From assembly GCA_903922325.1 (NCBI GenBank), contig CAIXTG010000030.1:1-8124 (forward strand): DNA of 8,124 nucleotides, read 5' to 3'. The translations under genes and the position numbers were made by a program. This document shows, one piece after another, positions 1-6,414 of the stretch (positions are counted from its first letter, which is position 1; each line of letters starts with the position of its first letter). The notes beneath the pieces are model-generated. The model was given only the letters and a program-made list of their open reading frames with translations, was not told where the DNA came from and did not search any database. Source of the DNA: an uncultured Actinomycetes bacterium. GTDB lineage: Bacteria; Actinomycetota; Actinomycetes; Nanopelagicales; Nanopelagicaceae.

Positions 1-543
1 CGCCATGGTTCACCATTTGAACATACCTCGATGACTTTCTTTATTTCGGCACCCATATTCGTATTCCGTGAATTCATGCGCCATCGCATTGCTTCATACA
101 ACGAAGAGAGCGGTCGCTATCGCGAACTATCACCAGTTTTCTATGTGCCAAATGCAGATCGCAAACTAATTCAAATCGGTAAAGCTGGCGCATACACATT
201 TGTCGATGGCACAAAAGAACAACTGGAAATTACTGAAGCAGCGATGAAAGAGTCGTACATCTTGGCCTATAAGCAATATCAAGTAATGCTCGATGCTGGC
301 ATTGCTCGTGAAGTTGCTCGTGCAGTTCTGCCGGTCGGACTATATTCATCAATGTATGTAACGATGAATGCCCGCGCATTGATGAATTTCTTATCGCTTC
401 GCACTGCCCGTGAGGGGTCACATTTTCCAAGCTACCCACAACGCGAAATTGAGATGGTGGCCGAGAAAATGGAAGTCGAATTTGCCCGATTAATGCCATT
501 AACCCATGCTGCATTCGAGAAATCAGGACGAGTTACTCCTTAA
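1..543 (+). CDS. thyX: Flavin-dependent thymidylate synthase ThyX (5'-truncated by window edge)
   Basis: ThyX makes dTMP from dUMP in the cytoplasm, using FAD, NADPH and methylene-tetrahydrofolate. The reading frame is open from the first base, so the start lies outside the window; 181 codons are visible against roughly 220-250 residues for the family, so about 40-60 N-terminal residues are missing. The ATG at 31 is internal, because the codons before it encode a family-typical HGSPFEHTS. The ThyX signature RHR-x7-S is intact at 79-111 (RHRIASYNEES, then GRY), and it binds the flavin and dUMP. The C-terminal half carries ARAVLP and NARALMNFLSLR, with the conserved Asn/Arg substrate-binding region, and ends in PQREIEMVAEKM. 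The sequence resembles the Streptomyces form more than the Mycobacterium tuberculosis form as I remember them. dapA follows after 20 nt, so co-transcription is likely. Identification is secure; whether a ThyA also exists cannot be seen. Confidence 0.96.
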   Translation, partial: RHGSPFEHTSMTFFISAPIFVFREFMRHRIASYNEESGRYRELSPVFYVPNADRKLIQIGKAGAYTFVDGTKEQLEITEAAMKESYILAYKQYQVMLDAGIAREVARAVLPVGLYSSMYVTMNARALMNFLSLRTAREGSHFPSYPQREIEMVAEKMEVEFARLMPLTHAAFEKSGRVTP

Positions 544-550
544 AAACGGG

Positions 551-556
551 TAAGGT
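551..556 (+). promoter_or_regulatory. Possible -10 hexamer for a leaderless dapA transcript (or weak SD)
   Basis: TAAGGT fits the actinobacterial -10 pattern TANNNT. Seven bases separate it from the dapA ATG, so transcription would begin at or next to the A of the ATG. I see no convincing -35 about 16-18 nt upstream. The AAGG inside it (552-555) could instead be a weak ribosome binding site with 8-nt spacing. The two readings cannot be told apart from sequence alone. Confidence 0.3.
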
Positions 557-563
557 TACGCGC

Positions 564-1451
564 ATGGCAATTGACGCTCCATTTGGCCGCATGATCACGG
601 CAATGGTGACCCCATTTAATAAAGATGGCGCGGTCGACTGGGATGGCGTTGCGAAGTTGGCTCAACATTTAGTTGATACCGGCCATGATGCAATTGCCGT
701 CAATGGCACTACCGGTGAAGCACCGACTACTAAGTCCTCTGAGAAAATCGAAATTATCAAAGTTGTTAAATCAACAGTTGGCCCGAAAATCAAAGTTATC
801 TCTGGTGCTGGCGACAATGAAACCGAATATTCAATCAACCAAGCTAAGCGAACTGCCGAAGCTGGCGCCGATGGCTTGCTAGTTGTAACTCCTTATTACA
901 ACAAGCCACCACAGGCTGGCATCGAAGCACACTTCAGAGCGGTTGCTGATGCAACTGATCTACCGTTAATGATGTATGACATTCCAGGTCGTACTGGCGT
1001 TGAAATCGAATCCGACACAATCGTGCGCTTATTTGAACATAAAAATATTGTGGCGCTAAAAGATGCCAAAGGAAATATCGCGGCAACTTCTTGGGTGATT
1101 AAGCGTTGTGGAATTCCAGTTTATTCTGGCGATGACATTCTAAATTTGCCATTCCTATCTGTTGGCGCAGTTGGATTCGTTTCAGTCTGCGGCCATACAG
1201 TTGGTAAAGATCTCAAAGCAATGCTTGATGCTTGGTTTGCTGGCGACGCTGGTCGCGCACTTGAAATTCATCAGAAGTTGTTGCCAGTATTTACTGGCAC
1301 TTTCCGCACGCAAGGTGCGATCCTCACTAAAGCCGCGCTAAATATGATGGGACTTCCTGGCGGCATCACTCGACTTCCATTAGTAGATGCAACCGAAGCT
1401 CAGATTGCGCAACTGCGCGAAGATCTGCGTGCCGGTGGCGTCGCTGTTTAA
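564..1451 (+). CDS. dapA: 4-hydroxy-tetrahydrodipicolinate synthase DapA
   Basis: DapA condenses pyruvate with aspartate semialdehyde, the first committed step to meso-diaminopimelate (cell-wall crosslinks) and lysine, in the cytoplasm. The 295-residue product matches the family length of about 290-300 and is a TIM barrel of the NAL/DHDPS family. Key residues are present: GTTGE at 48-52 (Thr49/Thr50), Tyr111-Tyr112 in TPYYNKP, Tyr138 and Arg143 in YDIPGRT, and the Schiff-base Lys166 in ALKDAKGN. SGDD and the Gly-rich GAVGFVSVCGH follow at about 193-211. The ATG at 564 was chosen over Met10 because the residues before Met10 (PFGR) belong to the conserved N-terminus. A weak AAGG at 552-555 lies 8 nt upstream; the same place reads as a -10-like TAAGGT, so a leaderless start is also possible. 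rnj begins 3 nt after the stop. thyX-dapA-rnj is a common actinobacterial linkage. Nothing is missing or broken. Confidence 0.97.
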   Translation: MAIDAPFGRMITAMVTPFNKDGAVDWDGVAKLAQHLVDTGHDAIAVNGTTGEAPTTKSSEKIEIIKVVKSTVGPKIKVISGAGDNETEYSINQAKRTAEAGADGLLVVTPYYNKPPQAGIEAHFRAVADATDLPLMMYDIPGRTGVEIESDTIVRLFEHKNIVALKDAKGNIAATSWVIKRCGIPVYSGDDILNLPFLSVGAVGFVSVCGHTVGKDLKAMLDAWFAGDAGRALEIHQKLLPVFTGTFRTQGAILTKAALNMMGLPGGITRLPLVDATEAQIAQLREDLRAGGVAV

Positions 1452-1454
1452 TCT

Positions 1455-3137
1455 ATGAATCATCCGCACCCAGATTTAGGACTACCCAGCAAGCTAGTTG
1501 CTGGGGGACTACGCATTGTTGCCCTTGGTGGTTTAGCTGAAATCGGTCGCAATATGACCGTATTTGAAACTAACGGCAAGTTACTTATTGTTGACTGCGG
1601 TGTTTTATTTCCGGAGGAAAACCAACCAGGTATTGATTTAATTTTGCCGGACTTTTCTTATATCCGTGAACGACTAAATGATGTGATTGGCATCGTTTTA
1701 ACGCACGGTCACGAAGACCATATCGGCGCAGTTCCATACTTATTACGCGAACGCGGCGATATTGCTATCTATGGTTCAGCGTTAACGATCGCATTGATCT
1801 CAGCTAAGTTAAAAGAACATCGAATTTCTCCGCTTACGCGCGAAGTTAAAGAAGGCGATATTGAAGATATCGGACCATTCTCAGTTGAGTTCGTAGCCGT
1901 TAACCACTCGATTCCAGACGCGCTTGCAGTTGCGATTCATACTAAAGCTGGCACCGTTCTACACACTGGTGATTTCAAAATGGATCAATTGCCACTTGAT
2001 GGTCGCATTACAGATTTACCGGCATTTGCTCGACTTGGTGAAGCCGGCGTAGATATCTTTTTAGTGGACTCAACGAATGCCGATGTGCCAGGTTTTACGC
2101 CATCAGAGCGCGAAATTATGCCAGCGCTAGATCGGGTATTCCGCAGCACCAAACGCAGAGTTATAACTGCCACATTTTCTTCTCATGTTCACCGCGTGCA
2201 ACAGATTATTGATACTGCCCACGAACATAAACGAAAAGTTGCCTTCATCGGTCGTTCAATGGTGCGCAATATGAAGATCGCCCAAGATATGGGATTTCTA
2301 AATGTGCCAGATGGCATTGTCTTTGATGCCAAAGATCTCGATGCTTATGACGATAACGTCGTTTTGATTTGTACTGGTTCGCAAGGCGAACCGCTTGCGG
2401 CACTTTCGCGTATGGCAAATGGTGATCACCAAATTCGCGTTGGCGAAGGCGACACCGTAATTCTGGCTTCATCGCTGATTCCTGGTAACGAGAATTCGGT
2501 ATTTCGAATCATTAATGAATTAACTCGATTTGGCGCAAAAGTAGTTCATAAAGCAAATGCCATGGTGCACGTTTCTGGCCATGCCGCAGCAGGCGAACTT
2601 ACCTATTGCTACAACATCGTTAAGCCAAAGTATGTAATGCCAGTTCATGGCGAATGGCGCCACTTACGCGCTAATGCTGAATTAGCAATCGCAACTGGCG
2701 TGCCACGCAAGAACACCATCGTGATTGAAAATGGCATCGTGGTTGATTTAATTGATCACGAAGCGCAAGTAGTCGGTAGCGTTCCTTGCGGCTTTGTCTA
2801 TGTAGATGGTCAAAGCATTGGCGATATAACTGAAGATTCGTTAAAGGATCGTCGCATTCTGGGTGAAGAAGGTTTCATTTCCGTCGTCGTAGTAATTGAT
2901 GCGCAAAGTGGAAAAATTGTGGCCGGCCCAGATATTCATGCGCGCGGCTTTAACGAAGATGAGTCACTATTTGATGGCGTTAAGTTAGAGATTGAAAAAG
3001 CTTTGACGCGGGCAGTTGCCGATGGCATCAATGGCACACATCAACTTTCCCAAGTTGTTCGTCGCACCATCGGAAGTTGGGTAGGTGGAAAACACCGCCG
3101 ACGCCCAATGATCGTGCCGGTGGTCATCGAGGTTTAG
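1455..3137 (+). CDS. rnj: Ribonuclease J
   Basis: RNase J is a metallo-beta-lactamase/beta-CASP ribonuclease with endonuclease and 5'-3' exonuclease activity, acting in mRNA turnover and rRNA maturation. The 560-residue length is typical of actinobacterial RNase J. The metal-binding motif HGHEDH is at 84-89, followed by His151 (NHSIPDA), Asp173 (HTGDFK) and His398 (PVHGE). The beta-CASP region spans roughly 205-375 and includes GRSMVRN (266-272), CTGSQGEP (306-313) and VHVSGHA (371-377). The C-terminal domain (about 450-560) ends with basic KHRRRP and a hydrophobic tail. The ATG at 1455 is supported by the N-terminus MNHPHPDLG, which matches the start I recall for streptomycete homologues. 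It lies 3 nt after the dapA stop, in the same frame, and has no Shine-Dalgarno at useful distance (nearest G-rich GGTGG ends 16 nt upstream), so translation probably depends on ribosomes finishing dapA. All visible catalytic residues are intact. Confidence 0.97.
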   Translation: MNHPHPDLGLPSKLVAGGLRIVALGGLAEIGRNMTVFETNGKLLIVDCGVLFPEENQPGIDLILPDFSYIRERLNDVIGIVLTHGHEDHIGAVPYLLRERGDIAIYGSALTIALISAKLKEHRISPLTREVKEGDIEDIGPFSVEFVAVNHSIPDALAVAIHTKAGTVLHTGDFKMDQLPLDGRITDLPAFARLGEAGVDIFLVDSTNADVPGFTPSEREIMPALDRVFRSTKRRVITATFSSHVHRVQQIIDTAHEHKRKVAFIGRSMVRNMKIAQDMGFLNVPDGIVFDAKDLDAYDDNVVLICTGSQGEPLAALSRMANGDHQIRVGEGDTVILASSLIPGNENSVFRIINELTRFGAKVVHKANAMVHVSGHAAAGELTYCYNIVKPKYVMPVHGEWRHLRANAELAIATGVPRKNTIVIENGIVVDLIDHEAQVVGSVPCGFVYVDGQSIGDITEDSLKDRRILGEEGFISVVVVIDAQSGKIVAGPDIHARGFNEDESLFDGVKLEIEKALTRAVADGINGTHQLSQVVRRTIGSWVGGKHRRRPMIVPVVIEV

Positions 3138-3189
3138 CGCGGCGCGCCTGACCTATCGGGTTTTACTAAACCTTTAGGCTTAGGTAGTT
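3138..3189 (+). other. rnj–ftsK intergenic gap, no firm signal
   Basis: This 52-nt gap contains the 8-bp palindrome GGCGCGCC at 3141-3148, a small GGTTT/AAACC hairpin (3159-3163 with 3168-3172, 4-nt loop) and a TAGGCT at 3175-3180 that loosely fits a -10. The hairpin is short and has only three T after it, so it is a poor intrinsic terminator. The TAGGCT sits 9 nt before the ftsK ATG and has no clear -35. ftsK may be read through from rnj, or may have its own weak promoter here. Confidence 0.3.
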
Positions 3190-5526
3190 ATGGCAAAGAA
3201 AAAAACACGCGCGAAAACAAGCACAAAAACTAGCGGCATCGGCAGTTCAATCATGCGCGGGCTGGCTGCAATCTGGCGTGGGCTAGCTAAATATTTAGGG
3301 AAGTCGATTCGCTTCGTTGCCAAAGGGGCCAAGGATTTAGATCCAGCACATCAGCGTGACGGTTTTGCATTTTTGCTCTTAATTTTAGCGATCATGGCAG
3401 CTGCTGGAACTTGGTTTGATGGCGGAAACATTGTGGGTCGCGCTCTTGCCAGTTTCTTCTACGGTGGCTTTGGTCGCATCGGAATCTTTACACCTTTGGT
3501 TCTAGGCTACTTTGCTTTCCGGTTATTTCATTCACCACAGGAAAAAGCTGCCACAGGGCGAATCGTGGTTGGAACTATTGCGTTGTTGCTTAGCACAACA
3601 GGTATTGCGCACCTGCTAAATCAATCTGAAGGAACTGGCACTACTGCAATGCATAACGGTGGCGGCTGGTTAGGTTACGGAATCTCGCAACCGCTAGTTG
3701 TGCTTATGACAGATGTTTTGGCATATCCAGTTTTGATTCTGCTGTTCTGCTTTGGTTTATTAGTAACCACTGCAACACCAGTTTCTTCAGTTATCACTCG
3801 GATTAAAAATACTGCTACTTGGCTAAATTCCAAGCGCCCAGATCGCAGCGAAGAAGAGTTTGAAGTGACAGATACTCCGCCATTTGAAACACCAGTAGTT
3901 GCAGAATGGAATAAGCACGAGGATGATGAAGAAGAGTTAGACGAAGAGAGTTTCGACGAGGAATTTACAGTCGAAGTTCCAGTAGCAACCATAATTCCAC
4001 CGTCTGCAGTTCCAGCCCCGGCCAGCACCGCGAGACCTGAGCAACTGATGCTTTCAAGTGACGCCGTATATGAACTTCCTTCGCAAGATCTGCTGCGCAC
4101 AGGCCCGGCTGCCAAAGCTAAGAGCAAAGCAAACGAAACCGTAGTTGCCGCCCTGACTGAAGTTTTCTTACAATTTGAAATCGATGCGCAAGTTACTGGT
4201 TTCATGCGCGGCCCAACCGTTACGCGTTACGAAGTCGAACTTGGCAATGCAGTTAAGGTCGAACGTATTACTGCACTCTCGAAAAACATTTCATACGCAG
4301 TTGCCAGTAGCGACGTGCGAATTCTTTCCCCGATTCCAGGTAAGTCAGCTGTCGGAATTGAAATTCCAAATGCCGACCGTGAGATTGTGGCCCTGGGCGA
4401 TGTAATGCGTTCAAGTGTGGCTGGCCAAGATCACCACCCAATGTTGGTTGCGCTCGGTAAAGATGTTGAAGGTAACTTCGTTTGCGCAAACCTAGCCAAG
4501 ATGCCGCACTTATTAGTAGCCGGCGCTACCGGTGCAGGTAAATCTTCGATGATCAACGCGATGATTGTTTCAATTTTGATGCGTTCAACACCAGATGAAG
4601 TGCGACTAGTTCTGATCGACCCTAAGCGAGTTGAACTAACTGCCTATGAAAATATTCCGCACTTGATTACGCCAATTATTACTAACCCTAAGAAAGCAGC
4701 TGATGCGCTTACTTGGGTAGTTCGCGAAATGGATCTGCGTTATGAAGATCTAGCCACATTTGGTTTCCGCCACATTGATGATTTTAATAAAGCTGTGCGC
4801 GCTGGCAAAGTTGTGCCTCCTCAGGGCAGTGATCGCAAGATCGAGCCTTACCCATACTTACTTGTAATCATCGACGAACTTGCTGACCTGATGATGGTTG
4901 CTGCGCGCGAGGTAGAAGAATCTGTGGTTCGCATTACGCAGTTAGCACGTTCGGCCGGTATTCACTTAGTGCTGGCAACGCAGCGACCATCTGTTGATGT
5001 TGTTACAGGTTTGATTAAAGCTAACGTGCCATCGCGTTTATCTTTTGCAACAAGTTCACTAGCCGATAGCCGAGTTATTCTTGATACGCCTGGAGCTGAA
5101 AAGTTAGTTGGCCAAGGTGACGGACTCTTTATTCCGATGGGTGCTAGCCGTGCGATTCGTATTCAAGGTGCTTATGTTTCTGAGCGCGAGATTGAAGCAG
5201 TAACTGGCCATGTCAAAAAGCAATTAGCTCCTCGCTACCGTTCAGATGTAACTGCGCCGCCTGCTGCAACCAAGATGGTTGATAAAGAAATTGGCGATGA
5301 TTTAGATATTTTGTTACAAGCAATTGAGTTAGTAGTTGGAACGCAATTTGGTTCTACATCAATGTTGCAACGCAAGCTTCGGGTGGGCTTTGCTAAAGCC
5401 GGGCGCTTGATGGATCTCATGGAGTCCCGCGGAATCGTGGGCCCATCAGAAGGTTCCAAGGCGCGCACGGTTCTGGTAAAGCCCGATGAACTCGATTCAG
5501 TACTGGCGACTATCCGAGATTACTAA
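3190..5526 (+). CDS. ftsK: DNA translocase FtsK (FtsK/SpoIIIE family)
   Basis: FtsK is a membrane-anchored, ATP-driven DNA pump that clears chromosome ends through the closing division septum. The 778-residue product has the full architecture. A basic N-terminus (MAKKKTRAKTSTK) is followed by about four hydrophobic membrane segments near 58-76, 87-113, 124-142 and 167-196. A linker follows, with a strongly acidic block at about 221-259 and a Pro/Ala-rich part at 262-283. The translocase alpha/beta domains run from about 310 to 685. Walker A is GATGAGKS at 445-452 (Lys451), DPKRVEL is at 477-483, Walker B is LLVIIDE at 557-563 (Asp562/Glu563), and ATQRPSVDVVTG is at 596-607. The C-terminal winged-helix gamma domain, which in this family reads polar DNA motifs, covers about 705-770 (LLQAIELV…STSMLQRKLRVGFAKAGRLM). 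The ATG is the first possible start after an in-frame TAG at 3181-3183; no good ribosome binding site precedes it. No key residue is missing. Confidence 0.98.
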   Translation: MAKKKTRAKTSTKTSGIGSSIMRGLAAIWRGLAKYLGKSIRFVAKGAKDLDPAHQRDGFAFLLLILAIMAAAGTWFDGGNIVGRALASFFYGGFGRIGIFTPLVLGYFAFRLFHSPQEKAATGRIVVGTIALLLSTTGIAHLLNQSEGTGTTAMHNGGGWLGYGISQPLVVLMTDVLAYPVLILLFCFGLLVTTATPVSSVITRIKNTATWLNSKRPDRSEEEFEVTDTPPFETPVVAEWNKHEDDEEELDEESFDEEFTVEVPVATIIPPSAVPAPASTARPEQLMLSSDAVYELPSQDLLRTGPAAKAKSKANETVVAALTEVFLQFEIDAQVTGFMRGPTVTRYEVELGNAVKVERITALSKNISYAVASSDVRILSPIPGKSAVGIEIPNADREIVALGDVMRSSVAGQDHHPMLVALGKDVEGNFVCANLAKMPHLLVAGATGAGKSSMINAMIVSILMRSTPDEVRLVLIDPKRVELTAYENIPHLITPIITNPKKAADALTWVVREMDLRYEDLATFGFRHIDDFNKAVRAGKVVPPQGSDRKIEPYPYLLVIIDELADLMMVAAREVEESVVRITQLARSAGIHLVLATQRPSVDVVTGLIKANVPSRLSFATSSLADSRVILDTPGAEKLVGQGDGLFIPMGASRAIRIQGAYVSEREIEAVTGHVKKQLAPRYRSDVTAPPAATKMVDKEIGDDLDILLQAIELVVGTQFGSTSMLQRKLRVGFAKAGRLMDLMESRGIVGPSEGSKARTVLVKPDELDSVLATIRDY

Positions 5527-5671
5527 ACTTTCAGTAGCCCCTAAGTTGTAAGCATGGGGTGATAAGAAGGGCTATCTCTCGAAAAGTTCACCTCATGGCT
5601 ACCCAATTGCTACCGCATGGGGCTAGCCTTACCTTTCTAGATTTATTCGGCTAATTTAATGAGGGTTAAAA
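5527..5671 (+). repeat. ftsK–RodZ-like intergenic region with repeated GGCTA/TAGCC words and alternative hairpins
   Basis: This is the longest non-coding stretch in the window. GGCTA occurs four times (5570-5574, 5597-5601, 5621-5625, 5649-5653), spaced 24-28 nt apart, and its inverse TAGCC twice (5535-5539, 5624-5628). GCATGGGG occurs twice (5552-5559, 5615-5622), and a third CATGG lies at 5594-5598. TAGCCC at 5535-5540 can pair with GGGCTA at 5569-5574. Alternatively TAGCCCC at 5535-5541 can pair with GGGGCTA at 5619-5625, and GGCTA at 5597-5601 with TAGCC at 5624-5628. These pairings exclude one another. No hairpin is followed by a proper T-run, so I do not call a terminator. It could be a 5' leader, an operator array, a small RNA or simply diverged spacer. 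No known RNA family is recognised. Confidence 0.45.
5661..5665 (+). promoter_or_regulatory. Ribosome binding site of the RodZ-like gene
   Basis: GAGGG lies 6 nt before the ATG at 5672. It is the only strong Shine-Dalgarno sequence ahead of a gene in this window, and it fixes the start of the RodZ-like gene. An in-frame TGA at 5660-5662 excludes any start upstream. Confidence 0.7.
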
Positions 5672-6391
5672 ATGTCCCTTGGTGCGTTGATTGCTAAGTC
5701 ACGTACTGACGCACGCCTATCAATTGATGATCTAGCAAAAATTACAAATATTCCGCCATCGTTGCTTCGCGATATGGAAAATGACAATTTTGGAAAATGC
5801 GGCGGTGAAACTTATGCCCGCGGTCATTTACGAAATATCGCAGCCAAAGTCGGAGTTGATGAGCGAGTCTTTTTAGATTTATTTGAAACGCAAGTCACCG
5901 CGCCAGCAAAACCAATTCGGGAACTTCTAAATGAAAATAATGTGACGATGCCGTATCAAGAACCAAAGCGGGTTTCTTGGAAAGTACTGGTCGTCGGGTC
6001 TATTTCTGCGCTGGCGCTTTTTGGATTAGCTCAAGTTATTTTCAATATTTCCAGTGATGATCCAGTTATTTCTATTTCGCCAACGGTGAAGGTAACTGAA
6101 TCGGCTAAGCCCGAAGTGAATGAATCTGCATCACCAGTGATTGCCGGGGGAGTAAACGTAGAACTAGTTGCAAGCCGCGGAACCACTTGGCTCTATGCTA
6201 CAAATGAAAACGGCAAAGTCTTATTTTCTGGGCAAATTCGCGAAGGCGCGAGCAAGACATTTAATGCAGCAAAACAAGTTAATTTGCGAGTAGGCAATGC
6301 TGGTGGCGTTGATATCTCTGTAAACGGTAAAGATGTTGGCTCAATTGGTGCTAATCGCGAGGTCGTAAACCTCACATACAACGCTGACTAG
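5672..6391 (+). CDS. RodZ-like protein: N-terminal HTH, one membrane helix, C-terminal DUF4115-type domain
   Basis: The 239-residue protein has the RodZ architecture. Residues 1-70 form a helix-turn-helix domain of the HTH_25/Xre type (LSIDDLAKITNIPPSLLRDME), ending in CGGETYARGHLRNIAAKVGVD, a motif I associate with actinobacterial members. A short polar linker leads to a single membrane helix at about 103-125 (WKVLVVGSISALALFGLAQV). A Ser/Pro/Glu-rich spacer (127-158) follows. The C-terminal beta-rich domain at 161-236 shows the DUF4115 pattern (TTWLYATNENGKVLFSG, LRVGNAGGVDISVNGKDVG). The predicted topology is HTH in the cytoplasm and C-terminus outside. In rod-shaped bacteria RodZ links MreB to the wall-synthesis machinery; whether this protein does so, or instead binds DNA, cannot be told here, so no symbol is given. 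It follows ftsK after a 145-nt gap and precedes rimO by 23 nt. The good ribosome binding site supports the start. The family call is firm, the function is not. Confidence 0.85.
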   Translation: MSLGALIAKSRTDARLSIDDLAKITNIPPSLLRDMENDNFGKCGGETYARGHLRNIAAKVGVDERVFLDLFETQVTAPAKPIRELLNENNVTMPYQEPKRVSWKVLVVGSISALALFGLAQVIFNISSDDPVISISPTVKVTESAKPEVNESASPVIAGGVNVELVASRGTTWLYATNENGKVLFSGQIREGASKTFNAAKQVNLRVGNAGGVDISVNGKDVGSIGANREVVNLTYNAD

Positions 6392-6401
6392 CTAAATAAA
6401 G

Positions 6402-6407
6402 TAAGAT
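6402..6407 (+). promoter_or_regulatory. Possible -10 hexamer for a leaderless rimO transcript
   Basis: TAAGAT fits TANNNT and matches TATAAT at four of six positions. It ends 7 nt before the rimO ATG, the geometry expected when transcription begins at the start codon. No Shine-Dalgarno is present between the previous stop and this ATG. I see no good -35; a TGAC at 6385-6388 is too close. rimO could equally be translated only from the upstream gene's transcript. Confidence 0.35.
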
Positions 6408-6414
6408 CAGCGCA

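Noticed and set aside
230..514. 94-codon open frame on the minus strand near the 5' end
   Set aside because: The plus strand encodes conserved ThyX sequence throughout; the minus product has no recognisable motif.
3141..3148. GGCGCGCC palindrome as an operator
   Set aside because: It is a single 8-bp palindrome with no repeat or partner site; chance is sufficient.
3159..3175. GGTTT/AAACC hairpin after rnj as an intrinsic terminator
   Set aside because: The stem is only 5 bp and AT-rich, and only three T follow; it is too weak to call.
3675..4205. 176-codon open frame on the minus strand, Ser/Thr-rich
   Set aside because: It lies wholly inside ftsK; the serine richness is the complement of the acidic GAA/GAG codons in the linker. 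No domain is recognisable.
5535..5580. TAGCCC/GGGCTA hairpin after ftsK as a terminator
   Set aside because: A 28-nt loop and no T-run after the stem do not fit an intrinsic terminator; it is kept only as part of the structured gap.
5629..5657. TTACCT…TAATTT as a promoter for the RodZ-like gene
   Set aside because: Each hexamer matches its consensus at only about three of six positions, and the start point would fall at or inside the ribosome binding site.
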